Positions 25,001-35,290 of a DNA stretch of 64,000 nt are shown in pieces. A program made the position numbers and the translations under genes. This DNA is from Henricia sp. BOLD:AAB3569. Its lineage: Eukaryota > Echinodermata > Asteroidea > Spinulosida > Echinasteridae. Each line of letters opens with the position of its first letter. The stretch's first letter is position 1. A model generated the notes under the pieces. It was given only the letters and a program-made list of their open reading frames with translations. It had not been told where the DNA came from and did no database searches. Location of the stretch: NCBI GenBank assembly GCA_037783545.1, contig JBBELK010000368.1:248001-312000 (forward strand). Reading direction: 5' to 3'.

Positions 25001-25271
25001 GTCGTTGAGCAATGCTATTTCCAGGGTGTGCCTGCTTGATCTGAACGTCAAGCGAGGGAGATTGGATAACACCGGAGCGTTGCTGGGGATCAGTCAGTCC
25101 ATTATGTCCGTGTCGCGATCATTGGCTCCCATCGTCAGTGGGTTTATGCTTGAAGTTAGCCAGTACGGGCCGGCGTTAACTGGCGTGTGTACTGTTTTTG
25201 CCGGCACCGTGCTTATGATCGTTATTCCCCCGGAACGACCAACTGTTGCTGCCGAAAAGAAAACGGATTAA
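19077..25271 (+). CDS. mfsd9: MFSD9-like major facilitator transporter, copy 1
   Basis: Six exons (19,077-19,202; 21,229-21,316; 21,760-21,803; 22,557-22,686; 23,470-23,679; 24,571-25,271) with GT-AG borders and consistent phases give a 432-residue protein. Human MFSD9, as I recall it, is about 474. Diagnostic stretches are SCLYLVGFL then DLFGV in the first membrane helix, SVYGILQLISGP, the loop 2-3 major-facilitator motif GRLSDTMGRRR at about 87-97, [12 protein letters not shown], and a final exon with the second six-helix half. They follow the order of vertebrate MFSD9. The protein should be a 12-helix membrane carrier; the substrate of MFSD9 is not settled. The start ATG is the only one that leaves a short hydrophilic N-terminus before helix 1. 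Introns hold a 553-bp palindrome and several SINEs. A second copy follows 2.4 kb downstream. Confidence 0.93.
19351..19562. mobile_element. Family C repeat, partial copy in MFSD9 intron 1
   Basis: Begins TTTAAAGGAGCGTGCTCAGG and carries the CCATGG and GCAATCTC words, then stops at the stretch TTACAAAACATT. The other half of the family is missing. Confidence 0.65.
19708..20260. mobile_element. 553-bp near-perfect palindromic transposon with 10-bp target duplication
   Basis: Ends TACCCCTAGAACTATGGG and CCCATAGTTCTAGGGGTA are perfect inverted repeats, and almost the whole element pairs: two arms of about 265 bp around a spacer of about 20 bp near 19,975-19,990. The exact 10-bp repeat CTGATGTGGT flanks it (19,698-19,707 and 20,261-20,270). 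A 9-10-bp duplication with very long inverted repeats fits MULE/Mutator-type foldbacks. Arms differ at only a few bases, so insertion is recent or the arms are kept alike. It lies in MFSD9 copy 1 intron 1. Confidence 0.85.
20692..21058. mobile_element. Family C repeat, TTAA-flanked copy
   Basis: TTAAAGGAGTGTGACCAG at the left and CTGGTCACGCTCCTTTAA at the right. This copy shows both ends with TTAA, which supports a TTAA-targeting DNA transposon for the whole family. Internal sequence is diverged from the other copies. Confidence 0.7.
21985..22430 (+). repeat. Three partial tandem pieces of the 1,105-1,350 repeat
   Basis: The phrase GGCCTTGACATTAACCAAGG and the AGTTGGCCCTGATGCCCC word recur three times before a longer match to the copy at 1,105. 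It lies in MFSD9 copy 1 intron 3. Confidence 0.65.
22748..22850. mobile_element. Short foldback MITE
   Basis: AATAGCTGCCATCTTGTAGG pairs with the right end (CCTACAAGATGGCAGCTATT). Half-copies or related words are at 26,553-26,590 and 41,178-41,292. It lies in MFSD9 copy 1 intron 4. Confidence 0.7.
23180..23430 (-). repeat. tRNA-derived SINE-like element (reverse orientation)
   Basis: On the minus strand GGGGTTATGGGTTCGAGCCC forms a B box, after GTGTGGTTGTATGAGT. The downstream body holds GGGCAAGACACTTCATC, a typical tRNA-SINE word. It ends 40 bp before MFSD9 exon 5. Confidence 0.6.
23740..24040 (+). repeat. tRNA-derived SINE
   Basis: A box ATGGCCGAGCGATCTAGTG and B box GGTCGTGGGTTCGAATCC are spaced as in a tRNA gene, followed by the common SINE words CAAGGCACTTTGCC and a tail ATAAATGTCTGTTATTATT. 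Full length is about 300 bp. It lies in MFSD9 copy 1 intron 5. Confidence 0.8.
24092..24330 (+). repeat. Second tRNA-derived SINE, different subfamily
   Basis: A box GGGGTACCGTGGCTTAAGTGG and B box GTAGGTTCAATACCC, then CTTGAGCAAGGCGCTTGACC and a body matching the SINE at 11,975-12,302 in its 3' part. It sits 50 bp from the previous SINE. Confidence 0.7.
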
Positions 25272-25510
25272 AACTTGTTATTCCGTCATTTTAGTGACTT
25301 AAACCGATCAAATTTGACAGTTTTCCGCTTAACTTACAAATACTTAATTTTATGTAAATTTTATTTTTAAGTAGATAAAAACCATTGTTAATCAGTTTTA
25401 GTTCAGTATAATACAATGTACATAATTTCTTTTTGTTTTTACGACATTGCTGCATTTATAGGGAACAAAAAAAATTTCTTTGGTTAGAAGCACAAATTGG
25501 AATCTACATT

Positions 25511-25794
25511 CAGGGGCGGATCCAAAAATTTGTCCAGGGAGGGGTTTTGCCAGTGCGAGTGCTGACGGAGCAGGGGGGTGCGTCCTGGGCTGGGTGCCCT
25601 CTTCCCTGCCCCTCACCTCGCCCCTACCTCAATTGTTTTTTCAATTGGGGGAGGGGGTGGGCGGGTTGCTAGTCATTCTTATATCAGTTTGTCGCTGACA
25701 CAGAAAATGCATTACAGTTTTATTATTTGATTTGATTTGTTATAGTCGGAGCAGGGGGTTTGACCCCTCCCCCTCCTCTCTAGATCCGCGCCTG
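25511..25794. mobile_element. Short transposon with CAGGGGCGGATC ends
   Basis: The left end CAGGGGCGGATCCA and the right end TAGATCCGCGCCTG are inverted repeats of a type common in hAT elements. ACATT flanks both sides. The interior is G-rich and non-coding. Confidence 0.65.
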
Positions 25795-26004
25795 ACATTA
25801 TCAGTACTTGTAAATACAGTTTAACTCGGATGATGCATGCAAAATAGATGTAATTTAGACAATGTGTTGTATAGCATAAATATCTGCCTCACAAGATAGC
25901 TTTAATAACATTTATTATCATTCCTGGTCATTGGGCACAATTATATCATTCCTCACTAATACCATTTTATGGCAAACGACCTTTCCCAAGGCCATACACA
26001 CCAT

Positions 26005-26085
26005 ATATGGGCCGGGACTCGAACCTGTAACCTGTACAATATAGGTTTTACTCTGACCCACGAAACCATTCGGCCATGATACCAA
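26005..26085 (-). repeat. tRNA-SINE head fragment
   Basis: On the minus strand an A-box-like ATGGCCGAATGGTTTCGTGG precedes a B box, GTTACAGGTTCGAGTCCC. The body is short or missing. Confidence 0.55.
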
Positions 26086-27485
26086 ACATATGACTGGTCT
26101 TGTGGTGGATTCTTTGTTATATTTTAGCAGATTTTTAGACGGGCTTGACCAAAACTATTCTTATTCAATACATTTGTCTTAACCAAAGCAGCTATTCACT
26201 TTAAAATTTGCTTAATGTTTTTGATGCTTTTACTGCATTTGATATGTGACATATCTCAGGAAGAATGTTGGTAAACTAGCCTGAAGAAATTTTAGCTACT
26301 TAGATGCATCAATGCAATGCATGGATTTTGTGTACAAGTGAATGGTAAAAAAGTCCCATGCACTGGACTTTTTTTTAGAAAACCACATTCAGTTGTCAAT
26401 TTCCAGCATGAAATACCATTTTGGACGGAAATAAATTCATGTGGTGTTTGTTACCATTGCTATCAACACTTTGAGTAAGGTTTTTCTTGTCAACTCATAA
26501 AAAACAAAATTGGGTCATTGCAAAGGATACAATGGGCCTTTAAATGTCAAGCGTTGCCCCACAAGATGGCAGCTATTCGATACGGTCTATAGCTACAATT
26601 ATTTGGCTACAATACTTCAGTTCAGAAATCTCTGTTCCAGGAAATAAAGATATATAAAATTGTAACAAATTTGGCTTTTTGGAGTAGCATTTATTCTTGA
26701 GTATTAGAATATTTTTGGGACTCGAGACTTGAACTTTGTTGAAATGCCTTAAAACGTCATCTTGTAAAGACTTGAGACTTGAAGTGAATGACTTCTTAAA
26801 TTGATTTTGTTTTAATATTTGGGACTATGCTTGGGCACCTCCAGCATTTTTGGATCAATTCTGATCTGAGGAATCGTGATTCCACTCAAATTTGATTCCA
26901 ATTTTAAAACAAAAGTTGATGGTAAAATTTGGAGAAAAAAAAATCTTGCAAATCTCATACAAAATTGTGCCAAATATACTAAGATTTTTATAATTTCTGC
27001 ATCATTAACATTCAAAATCGTCTGGTATTTCCTTGAATCGCCAAGATAACGGAAATCAATTCCTCTAAAAAGAAGGAATCAAGATTTCGATTTCCAACTT
27101 GGAATAGACAGCCGAAGTGTGACATGTTGCCATTGTAATTGGCTCTAAACATGGCCGTCGGAAAAAGTACCATTGCAAAAGCACAGGGACACGGTTCAGT
27201 GATTTTTAGTGTAGAGCCCATTGCCTAGGCAACTAGAAACGCCAATAGAAACACACACCGTTCCACCCCAGTGCGCATACAGGGGAGAAAATGTAAACAT
27301 GTGACAGCACAATTACTGATCCAATGTACGTGCTTGACCCCTGCATGTGACCTTTACCCGGCAAATTCACGAAGCATGATGGAAGGCCAGCAGGCTTGGC
27401 TATTTTCTGGATAGAGGGGCTCAGTACAAACTTTGCATTGCTGCCATTTATTGGCAATATTCCGGATCTTCAATAGAAACACGCT

Positions 27486-27641
27486 AACATTTATCTGGTT
27501 CCGTAAAGCAGTGCAGTGATTCGTTTTTGCTTCCACATCTAAATTGGAGATTGGAAATTTCCTGTTTTCTTCCCATGGTTAGTATTTTGGGGAGGTATTT
27601 TATATGATTGTTCTGGAAAAATGTGAACACGCTTCTTTAAG
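27486..27641. mobile_element. Family C repeat, partial copy
   Basis: Contains AAGCAGTGCAGTGATTCG, the CCATGG word and an end AACACGCTTCTTTAA. It ends 60 bp before the first visible exon of MFSD9 copy 2. Confidence 0.65.
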
Positions 27642-27700
27642 ACGAGCGTGTGTAATTTGTTACCTACCTCTAATCATTTTAATTTCTCTCTATATCTCAG

Positions 27701-30700
27701 GACTTGTTTGGAGTGAGTATGCTTCTCCCTTTGCTCCCCCGGCATGCCAGAGACCTCGGTGCTTCTCCTGTGTGGATTGGGTCTGTCGGTAAGTGAGATA
27801 CAATCTTTAACTTTTGGGGAAATATACCAGGGTTATACATGTAGTCGAGTTCTTCACAAGCCTTCACAAGTCCACCACAAGTCCCTGGGTCTTAATTCAA
27901 GTCACAAACTATTCAGATGAACTCCAACAAAGGCATCCTTTTGTGCGTGTTCATCCTTTGCTTCTTGTTATTGGACTTGTGTGGGACTTGTCAAGGACAA
28001 AAACAAAATTGCATTACATGACACAGATTAATTAAACATGCTTTGTTTTTAACTTTAATTTATTTATCCTAAGGATCCGTCTATGGTGTTCTTCAACTAA
28101 TCTCGGGTCCATTTATGGTGAGTTTGAATCCTTCGTCTCGTCCTTAAAATTGGAATTGGAATTACTGATGCAAGGATTTCATCATTATCAAATCGGTTTG
28201 CAGTTTTGACATGGCAAATCGTAAAGGAAATTAACAAATCAACATGGTTTGTGTAAAATAACCCAAGTCAATTACAGAAATGTTGATTACAAACACATCT
28301 TTTAAAGGAATAAAACAACCTTTGGTCAAAATATGTTAATAAATTGTAAGTCATAAATACCTTAGACAGTTTACGCATCCCTATTGACTGAGAGTACGTC
28401 ATGTGGCCAGTCTTAAACGGACGATAAAGGCTCGGCTAGTCTTAAACACCTTTTAGCCTGACCCGCTTTTTTAGTTGTATGGAATATGCACACGCACATG
28501 CACACAGAAACTGCACGCAAATTAGATGCACTGTGGCTAAAATTAGGTACCCAGTTGTTGTGTGCGTGCGCGTACTTAACACGCTTGCATTACACGTAAC
28601 TCGCGCTATTGAACAAAAACAACTCGACGCACAACAGTTTGAACGAACGTGATGTATAAAAATATGTAGGAAAGTACATCGCAAAACATGGCGAAACGGC
28701 AAGCTAATTTTGGTAATTTTTACTGATTTACACAAAAAGGTGTTTCAGCTGATCAAATTCTTATAACATTTCTCTTCAGGGACGACTTAGTGACATTGTT
28801 GGGAGACGGAAAATCTTGTTGCTATGCTTACTGATGACTGCTCTGTCGTACACCATGAAAGTATTCGCTACAACGTTCACCATACTCTTAATCACAAGAT
28901 TTCCCTTAGGTAAATTTTTTTTCTGGGTCATAATCTTTTGCTGTTTCATGTGCATTTTCCGGAACACTTGAACAGCAGTGCTTATTTTCTGGCATTTTGC
29001 CAGTAAAACTCACCAGTTTCTGACGATGTACTATCGAATGGATAAACACTCAATCAACGGCGGTATTAATTTTGTCAAATTGTGGCTGCATATCATCTTA
29101 TTATAAGTTAAAGGCAGTATACATCATTGGTAATCTCGAAAATCAGAAATGTTCACAGATTTCCGCCTAACTTACACAATATAAACATGATGACCGTAGA
29201 AAACTTCCCCTGAAATGCTATAGTCTTTGAGAAATGAGTAAAACAATTAGTTTTCGTCTCATGAGACGAAAATTCAATTCGCCCCAAAAACCATTTCGCC
29301 CAAGTGCCATTTCGCCCCCAAACCACTTCGTCCAAACACTACATTGCCCAAATGCTACTTCGACCCAAAACCACTTCATGCACAGGCCGTGGTTCAGGGC
29401 GAAATGGTTCAGGGCGAAGTGGTTTTGGGCGAAATGACTATGCAAACTCTTTTTTGACTGTTTTCTCAAAAGTTAGACGAAGTACGGAGCTGGTTTTTGC
29501 TCAGGTTGGTTTTAATCATGCATATCTTCAATCACACAGGAGGATAAAACTATTTGTTACAGTTTACAATCATGTATACTATCTTTAAGAAGATTTCACC
29601 ACAATATTTTTCCCTTATTTGTACTCCTCAGGCATTTTTAAACACGGCATATCGACAGTTAAAGCCTTTCTGGCCGAGATCACGCCCCAGAAACAGCGCC
29701 CTCATGTGTTTGGCCGTTTCAACGCTGCCTCTACTACGGGTTTCATCATCGGTCCGCTGTTTGGCGGTTACCTATCTGAGTATGAAGGAGGATTTTATCG
29801 CGTCGCGACGTGTACAGCAGCGATCTTTTTTCTCAATCTAGGTGAGTAACTTATTTCTACTAAAAATTTCCAAGAAAGTTGATTGTCTAATTTTTTAATG
29901 TCTTAATATATAGTTTAAAAAAGGAATTCAATTCATACTCTGATTAAAAGATCGAGCATGTCGAGAAGGCTGATGGACGTGCTTATCGGTACAAAAACAA
30001 ACACCTCTTGTGGCAAGGTTGACTGCAGCAGCCTCTTTAAGAGCCACTGAGGCAGGTGCGCCACTCTGCCTGCAGTGCTCTCTGAATACATGCACTTCTA
30101 GGGCAATTTTTGAGACGTGCGGCTCAAGAAGTCAGCTCATCCCATGCAGGTTTACTTAGGTCGAAACAACACAATTGGTTTTATGGAAGCCTTTAACTAC
30201 AGGATTCTTCCAGAAACAGGAAATGTCACATTTCATTGCTGTGGGAATCACTTTGTTCAAACAGTGGCCGATTTCACAAAGTGCTATGACGCTTCTTAGG
30301 AAGGGTCACTCTTTTTATCTTGGGACATTGGTAAGGGAATTAGGATGCATTGAACTTGTCTTAACTTCTGTGAAATCGATCCCAAGTCTCAGTGGCTAGT
30401 TAATAATTTGTACTAACTGGCGAGACCTTTTACTTGATTTAAATATATGACCAGGGGCCGATTTCACAAAGCGCTAAGACGCGTCTTAGGAAGGGTCACT
30501 CTTCTTATCTTGGAACATTGGTATGAGAATTAGGATGCATTGAACTCGTCTTAACTCTTGTGAAATTGATACCAGGTCACTGACGCAGAAGCCTTAAAAG
30601 TGATTCCGAAGTGACTGGTCGATCAGTGCCTTGTTATCCACAAGTTCACTGTATTCAACAAACTTCTGTTCTGATCAAGAATAGATATTTTTAAAAAGTT

Positions 30701-31466
30701 CAGTTTCTTGTTTTGGAAGAATATGTTTGGTCCTTATAACGGACGTTTGACTGATCTTTGTGCAGTGTTTGTGTACTTCGTTGTGCACCCCAGCGATAGC
30801 ACAACTTTGGAGAGAACCAAATCCGTCGCTGCTTTCACTCAAGATGAATTCAGCTTACCAACCGAGGCTAACTTCTTCAAATCTTTCAAGCGGATCGTGG
30901 AGCTCAGCAGCGACCTTCTGCTTCTGCGCTTCCTCTTGGGACTTTCGGTGATGCTATTTCGCGACAACTTCACGCTCATAATGGAAGAAAGGTTTCACAT
31001 ATCTCCCAAGATTAACGGATGGTTAATCAGTTACGGATCTCTAGTCGCCGTTTTATCCGGCGTCGTAGTCGGAAAAATCGTTGCATTTTACAACAACGTT
31101 GCGAAACTTTTCCTTCACGCCACTTTTTTGCTAATCGCGACGTTATTGGGGCTCACTTTTGCGCCAAACATAGCGGTGGTCGTCTTTTTTATGACGTTGC
31201 TTTCCATAACAAACCCGGTTTCTCGCGTATGCGTAACGGATCTTAGCATAAAGCGCAGCGACGTTAGTAACACGGGGGCGTTTCTAGGGATAAGTCAATC
31301 GGTGGCCTCCGTGTCTCGGTCGTTGTCGCCCTTTCTGGGAGGGATTGCGTTGGAGTTTGGGCCCATGGCTCCTGGGTTAACGGGGGTGTCCTTTGCTTTT
31401 GTGGCCGTTCTTCTTATGATGGTTATTCCCACTGACAGAAAAGTGGTCAAAAATAAAATTGTTTGA
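27701..31466 (+). CDS. mfsd9: MFSD9-like major facilitator transporter, copy 2, first exon not found
   Basis: Five exons (27,701-27,788; 28,074-28,117; 28,780-28,909; 29,632-29,841; 30,766-31,466) correspond one to one with exons 2-6 of copy 1 and have exactly the same lengths (88, 44, 130, 210, 701 bp) and phases. They encode about 390 residues: [32 protein letters not shown], the loop motif [23 protein letters not shown], and a six-helix second half ending at TGA. Amino acids differ widely from copy 1, so the duplication is old. No frame damage is seen, so the gene is probably working. The missing start could be a diverged exon, or exon 1 of copy 1 could be spliced to either set, since both second exons begin in phase 0. 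Confidence 0.88.
29108..29588. mobile_element. TTAA-flanked foldback element, family A, copy 3
   Basis: Reverse-orientation copy: TTAAAGGCAGTATACATC at the left and GTATACTATCTTTAA at the right. It sits in the intron before exon 29,632-29,841 and ends about 40 bp from the exon. Confidence 0.75.
30266..30384. mobile_element. Foldback MITE, family E, copy 1
   Basis: GGCCGATTTCACAAAGTGCT at the left and the right end (TTCTGTGAAATCGATCC) are inverted repeats; the body contains AGGAAGGGTCACTCTT and ATTAGGATGCATTGAAC. Copies at 30,455-30,572 and 49,311-49,430. Confidence 0.7.
30455..30572. mobile_element. Foldback MITE, family E, copy 2
   Basis: Same orientation as copy 1 and only about 70 bp away. 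CCAGG lies at both borders and may be the target duplication. Both copies lie in the last intron of MFSD9 copy 2. Confidence 0.7.
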
Positions 31467-31863
31467 AAGCAGGCCCGTAGGCAAGGGGTGCAGGGTCCCC
31501 AAAACAACAGAGGTCCTATTTTGTGTGCATGACAATTCCTTTTAACGTGGATGTAGTATATCTTTGCTTTTTACGTAAATGGAATGAAATTGTCCGCATT
31601 TTTATAGGTTTGCACCTTCCCATCCAAAATCCTGCCTGCGGGCCTAAAAGAGAATCCCTCTTAACAAGAGACGTAGGGCCAATTTCATAAAGCTGTTTAG
31701 CAAAATAAATTGCATAATCCAAAATTTGTTTGCTTTATAGAAATGGTTGCTTCATTCAAAATTGTATGACAACTTATGTTTTTGGCAAGAATAGCAGGAC
31801 ACCAGTCAATTGTAATACACATCACATACAAATGCTAACCCATTTTATGAAGCAAATTATGCA

Positions 31864-32396
31864 TTAAGTGCAGTTCAACGGTGTCGGGTGTACATTTTTG
31901 ACCTGCTTTGACAGGATGTATTCTTAGCTCTACAATTTGAAAGTGGATTGTCAGTCCATTAACAGGCAAGTGGTAGTTAATACAATGATTTAGTAAAAAC
32001 AACTAGCCCCCAAAAATCTTTGTTGCCCTAGAAAGTAGCTCAAATACCATGGTGTCAGTCGTATGCAGAGAAATTGATATTTTTATGGTATTTTTATGAC
32101 AACAAAAACAATTCTGGGCTAGTTGTTTTTACTAAATCATTGTACTAACTACCACTTGTCTGTTAATGGACTGACAATCCACTTTCAAATTGTAGCTTTA
32201 AAGGCACAGGCTCATCAGCAATGCGCGCACGCCAAATCCGTGCCAGGAAATACGCAGGTTCATGCCTTTGCTATGGAGCTGCGTATTTCGTAGCACGAAT
32301 TTGGCTCGCGGGCATTGCTGACAAGCCTGTGACTTAAGAATATACCCTGTCAAAGTGTCAACAAATGTACGTCCGACACCGTGGAACTGCCCTTAA
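31864..32396. mobile_element. Middle foldback of the nest, TTAA-flanked
   Basis: TTAAGTGCAGTTCAACGGTG at the left pairs with CACCGTGGAACTGCCCTTAA at the right, and the arms continue to pair for over 140 bp through GACAATCCACTTTC-type words. TTAA flanks both ends. The right arm is split by the family B element. Confidence 0.75.
32198..32337. mobile_element. Family B MITE, copy 2, inside the nest
   Basis: AGGCACAGGCTCATCAGC and GCTGACAAGCCTGTGAC form its ends with TTAA on both sides. Removing it restores the pairing of the middle element's arms, which proves the order of insertion. Confidence 0.8.
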
Positions 32397-32526
32397 GCAA
32401 TTTTTTTTGCTAAAGAGCTTGATGAATTTGGCCTAAGTAGTTACGCAGCTTGCTTGAACATTTATAGTACACAGTGTTTTCCTTATTATATTATAACAGG
32501 ATTGGTAACGGGGTTCTAATTTTTCT

Positions 32527-32910
32527 TTAAACTCCTCAAAAAAAATTCGGAAAGTCAAGTTTGACTGACGATTTCTCTCTTGTTACTAAATCATTTCCCT
32601 TGAATTTGGAATACAGGGGTGGGTGAAAAGTGAAATGTCACAAAATTCACTGCTATTGTCATGCAGTGCATTCCCCTTTTGCTTGGAGGATGGGAATGTG
32701 TCAATGCACTTTTTGACAATAGCAATGCATTTTGTGACATTTCACTTTACACCCGCCCCCGTATTCAGCTGTGCTGCACATCCCCCAATTGCTTAATCAT
32801 AACAAATGACACATCGTAAAGAGGAATAACAGGGCTTTCCAATGATATAATTGCAACAAGAGAGAAATCGTCAGTCAAACTTGACTTTCCGAACTTTTTT
32901 GAGGAGTTTA
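32527..32910. mobile_element. Long foldback element
   Basis: AAACTCCTCAAAAAAAATTC and AAAGTCAAGTTTGACTGACG at the left are mirrored at the right by CGTCAGTCAAACTTGACTTT and GAGGAGTTT. An inner pair, TGAAATGTCACAAAAT and ATTTTGTGACATTTCA, adds a second hairpin. About 384 bp, no coding content. Confidence 0.75.
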
Positions 32911-34622
32911 GTATGTTCTGCTTGGGATGTGGTAGACAGCACCAGGGCGGAGGATACGACGCCCTGCTAGGGATGTGGCAATTTTAAGAGAAAAAAAATA
33001 TCACCGAAACTGGTGCAAAATATAAAAAATATTCTTGTACTGAATTGCATATATGTTAAAGTTGTTGATTTGATATAGTATGTGTATTACAAAACCAAAT
33101 TTCAAATTTCATGATAAGTAAAGTTTTCTTGGTTTCAGTATTCGGGTTTGTTTCCTGCAAGACTATCCATACTCACCGAGTCATTTAACATGTTTAATCA
33201 AATATTAGTGTAAGTTAAAAAGTGCTTCAGTGTGTTATGTGTGGTTATTTGTATTTGTTAACGATTATTTTGTGATGTAATTCTGTAAATATCACTTTAA
33301 TCCCCTACCACTTGTTTTTTCACAGACTTTTCGGCATTCCTTATTTTTAGTACCCCGTTAAGTGTCATTTTTATCAAAACCACTTGCCTATAGTGTTACT
33401 CTTAATCTTTTTCTTCAGAATGAAAAGATTGGTTTTGTGAAAAGATGGCAGGGTTTTGATTTTTAAGGGAAATTGTGGGGTAAAAACAGGAATAACTGGC
33501 CAAAGGTTTAACAAATTCAAGATGGCGTTTTATGCTCAGTGTGGCATGAAGGGCCGTTTTTGATTGGCTGAGAAATGTTTCACTTTAATACCCAGTCTCT
33601 GATTGGTCAATGAGTAGGAGTTTTTTACAACATGAAACAGCAAAGGCCAAATTTAAGTGAGTTAGCAATGTTGAAGCTGACAAAACAGGTAACAAAAATT
33701 GTATTTTTTAAAAGGAATTATTGTCCAAAAGTTAAAAACTATAGATTAGAGGAATGAAGAAGAGTTGGTTGTTTCTTCCACAAAAGAGAAATGAGTGCAA
33801 AAAAGTCTTTTTTTTACAGCTGTAAAAGTTATTACAAAAATGGGTGGCCTAAAAGTAAGGAATGCTGACTTTAACATTTTTTGGTCCATTATTTGTAAGC
33901 TGTTTTCAGGTATTTGTTATTTAGTTGTGATTAGCTGAGTTTAAGAAATTAATTTAGGCGTGCTGGTATAAATACCCTACACTTTTGCTACTATTTCTCC
34001 CTAATGACATGATAATGCCCCAGAAAGTGTAAATTTGTTTAAGAAACACATGATTTTAGCAATGAGAAAACATAAAGTTTTTCTTTGAAAACACTTATTT
34101 ATGTCAGTCTCAACTGGCAAATGTGTATGGTAGTTTTTCCAAAAATAAAATTGTGTCTGTACACCTAAATACAAAGCTATATATGCAGTATCCTTATTAT
34201 ACATGTGATGGCGGTTTCATTATGAGGTAGTTTATCTGAATTCTGTGGGTTTTAATATATTTCTGGTAAAATAAATATATTTTAAAAGGGAAGTTTTCTG
34301 AAATCCAGTAATGACTGCTTCTTTAATGTTTAATTGGTAGTGCTGTCGCGATTGGACACTATAATCGCCCCCTTCCCTCACCCCTAACCCTCGGTCGTTG
34401 AACTCAATTCAGACAGTCTTGCTATTAAAAAAGAAACCTGAAAATTATTTGTATTCTATTCCATGTCAAACCCACTAATACAACTGAACACTTCTGAATG
34501 TTTTTGGTGTAAAAAGACGAACTCGAGTATGCCAACCCAAGCATAAAAAGGAGTTTATTAACATAACAGATACCTGCTGCAACATTTTTGTCAAAAATTT
34601 TAAAGAAGTGTTTTCCACTCAC
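32911..34622. other. AT-rich interval with no recognised gene
   Basis: The stretch 33,962-34,120 is a direct repeat of 34,778-34,945. Otherwise there is no supported gene. If the minus-strand exons at 34,623-35,290 are real, this is part of their intron. Confidence 0.4.
33962..34120 (+). repeat. Dispersed direct repeat, first of two
   Basis: Shares TGGTATAAATACC, CAGAAAGTGTAAA, TTTTTCTTTGAAAACACTT and GTCTCAACTGGC with 34,778-34,945, in the same order and orientation. The class is unknown. Confidence 0.65.
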
Positions 34623-34709
34623 CTCTACAAATCGGATGCTGGGCCGGTTGCATGCTTCCGGGTTCCGAACACGTGTACACGGTGTTAGCAGCATAGCACA
34701 AAATAGCCT
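34623..34709 (-). CDS. Candidate internal exon on the minus strand
   Basis: An 87-bp stretch is bounded by a strong acceptor (TTGTTTTTCAG) and donor (GAG then GTGAGT). In phase 1 it reads AILCYAANTVYTCSEPGS and continues to PAQHPICR, and it joins in frame to the candidate exon at 35,087. Its end phase also matches the acceptor of the exon at 17,165. If all are one gene, it is a 5' exon of the unrecognised gene that ends at 9,856. Splice sites are seen; the join is inference. Confidence 0.45.
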
Positions 34710-34777
34710 CTGAAAAACAAAATACTGTTGCATCTTTATACTGAGCACATTTTCGTTGCTTTCAAGAAAAATGTTTA

Positions 34778-34945
34778 CTTGGTATAAATACCATACACCC
34801 TCGCTACTAATTCTTCATAATATGACATGATAACACCCCAGAAAGTGTAAAGTGGTGAGGAAACGTGAATTTAGCAGTGAGAAAATTTCATGTTTTTCTT
34901 TGAAAACACTTGGAATTTTTATGGAGTCTCAACTGGCGAGTTGAG
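34778..34945 (+). repeat. Dispersed direct repeat, second of two
   Basis: Copy of 33,962-34,120, with a few short insertions and changes. Lies between the two candidate exons. Confidence 0.65.
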
Positions 34946-35086
34946 ACTAAAAAGAAGAGATGTAAATATTACCACTGTAAATCCTACCTCCATGCGTAAA
35001 ATCTCAGGAGGCGAGAAAAGGTTTCTTATAGGTTCTACCAAACAGTGTTTCTACAAGCCGCGTGAAAATAATCCAAAAACACTTAC

Positions 35087-35290
35087 CCCTGTTTTTTGGT
35101 CTCGGATATTTTGCTCTTTTGGCGTCAGTCACGGGCGTGTAACTTAGTCTATCTTGGGCCGGATTCGGGACATCCTTCAGAAGATGCCCAGAAATCAAGC
35201 CCAATGTTGGGCTCGGTCAAGTACCAGCTAAAGTCTTGGTCTTGTCGGACCGTCTTCGGAAAGAAATAGCCTCTATCTGCTGCGTGGTGT
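35087..35290 (-). CDS. Candidate 5' exon on the minus strand
   Basis: Ends at a clean AGGG-GTAAGT donor at 35,087. The frame reading PVTDAKRAKYPRPKNR runs into the donor in phase 1 and joins the exon at 34,623-34,709. No ATG is seen in that frame, and a stop lies upstream, so either a start exon is missing or this is untranslated leader. The 5' limit given is approximate. Confidence 0.35.

Larger units (their letters stand above)
25272..27700. other. Interval between the two MFSD9 copies
   Basis: Carries the 3' untranslated end of copy 1, a hAT-like element, SINE and family C fragments. I looked for a first exon for copy 2 (ATG, then a helix ending in a motif like YLVGFL before a GT donor) and did not find one. 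Confidence 0.5.
31676..32436. mobile_element. Outer foldback of a three-level nest
   Basis: GGGCCAATTTCATAAAGCTG at the left pairs with the right end (GAGCTTGATGAATTTGGCCT), with TTTAGCAAAA / TTTTGCTAAA beside them. Without the two elements inside, it would be about 230 bp. It lies just downstream of MFSD9 copy 2. Confidence 0.7.

Noticed and set aside
27233-27536. Possible minus-strand exon with CKVCTEPLYPEN words
   Set aside because: Ends at a GTAAAG site but its start falls inside a family C repeat and there is no partner exon.
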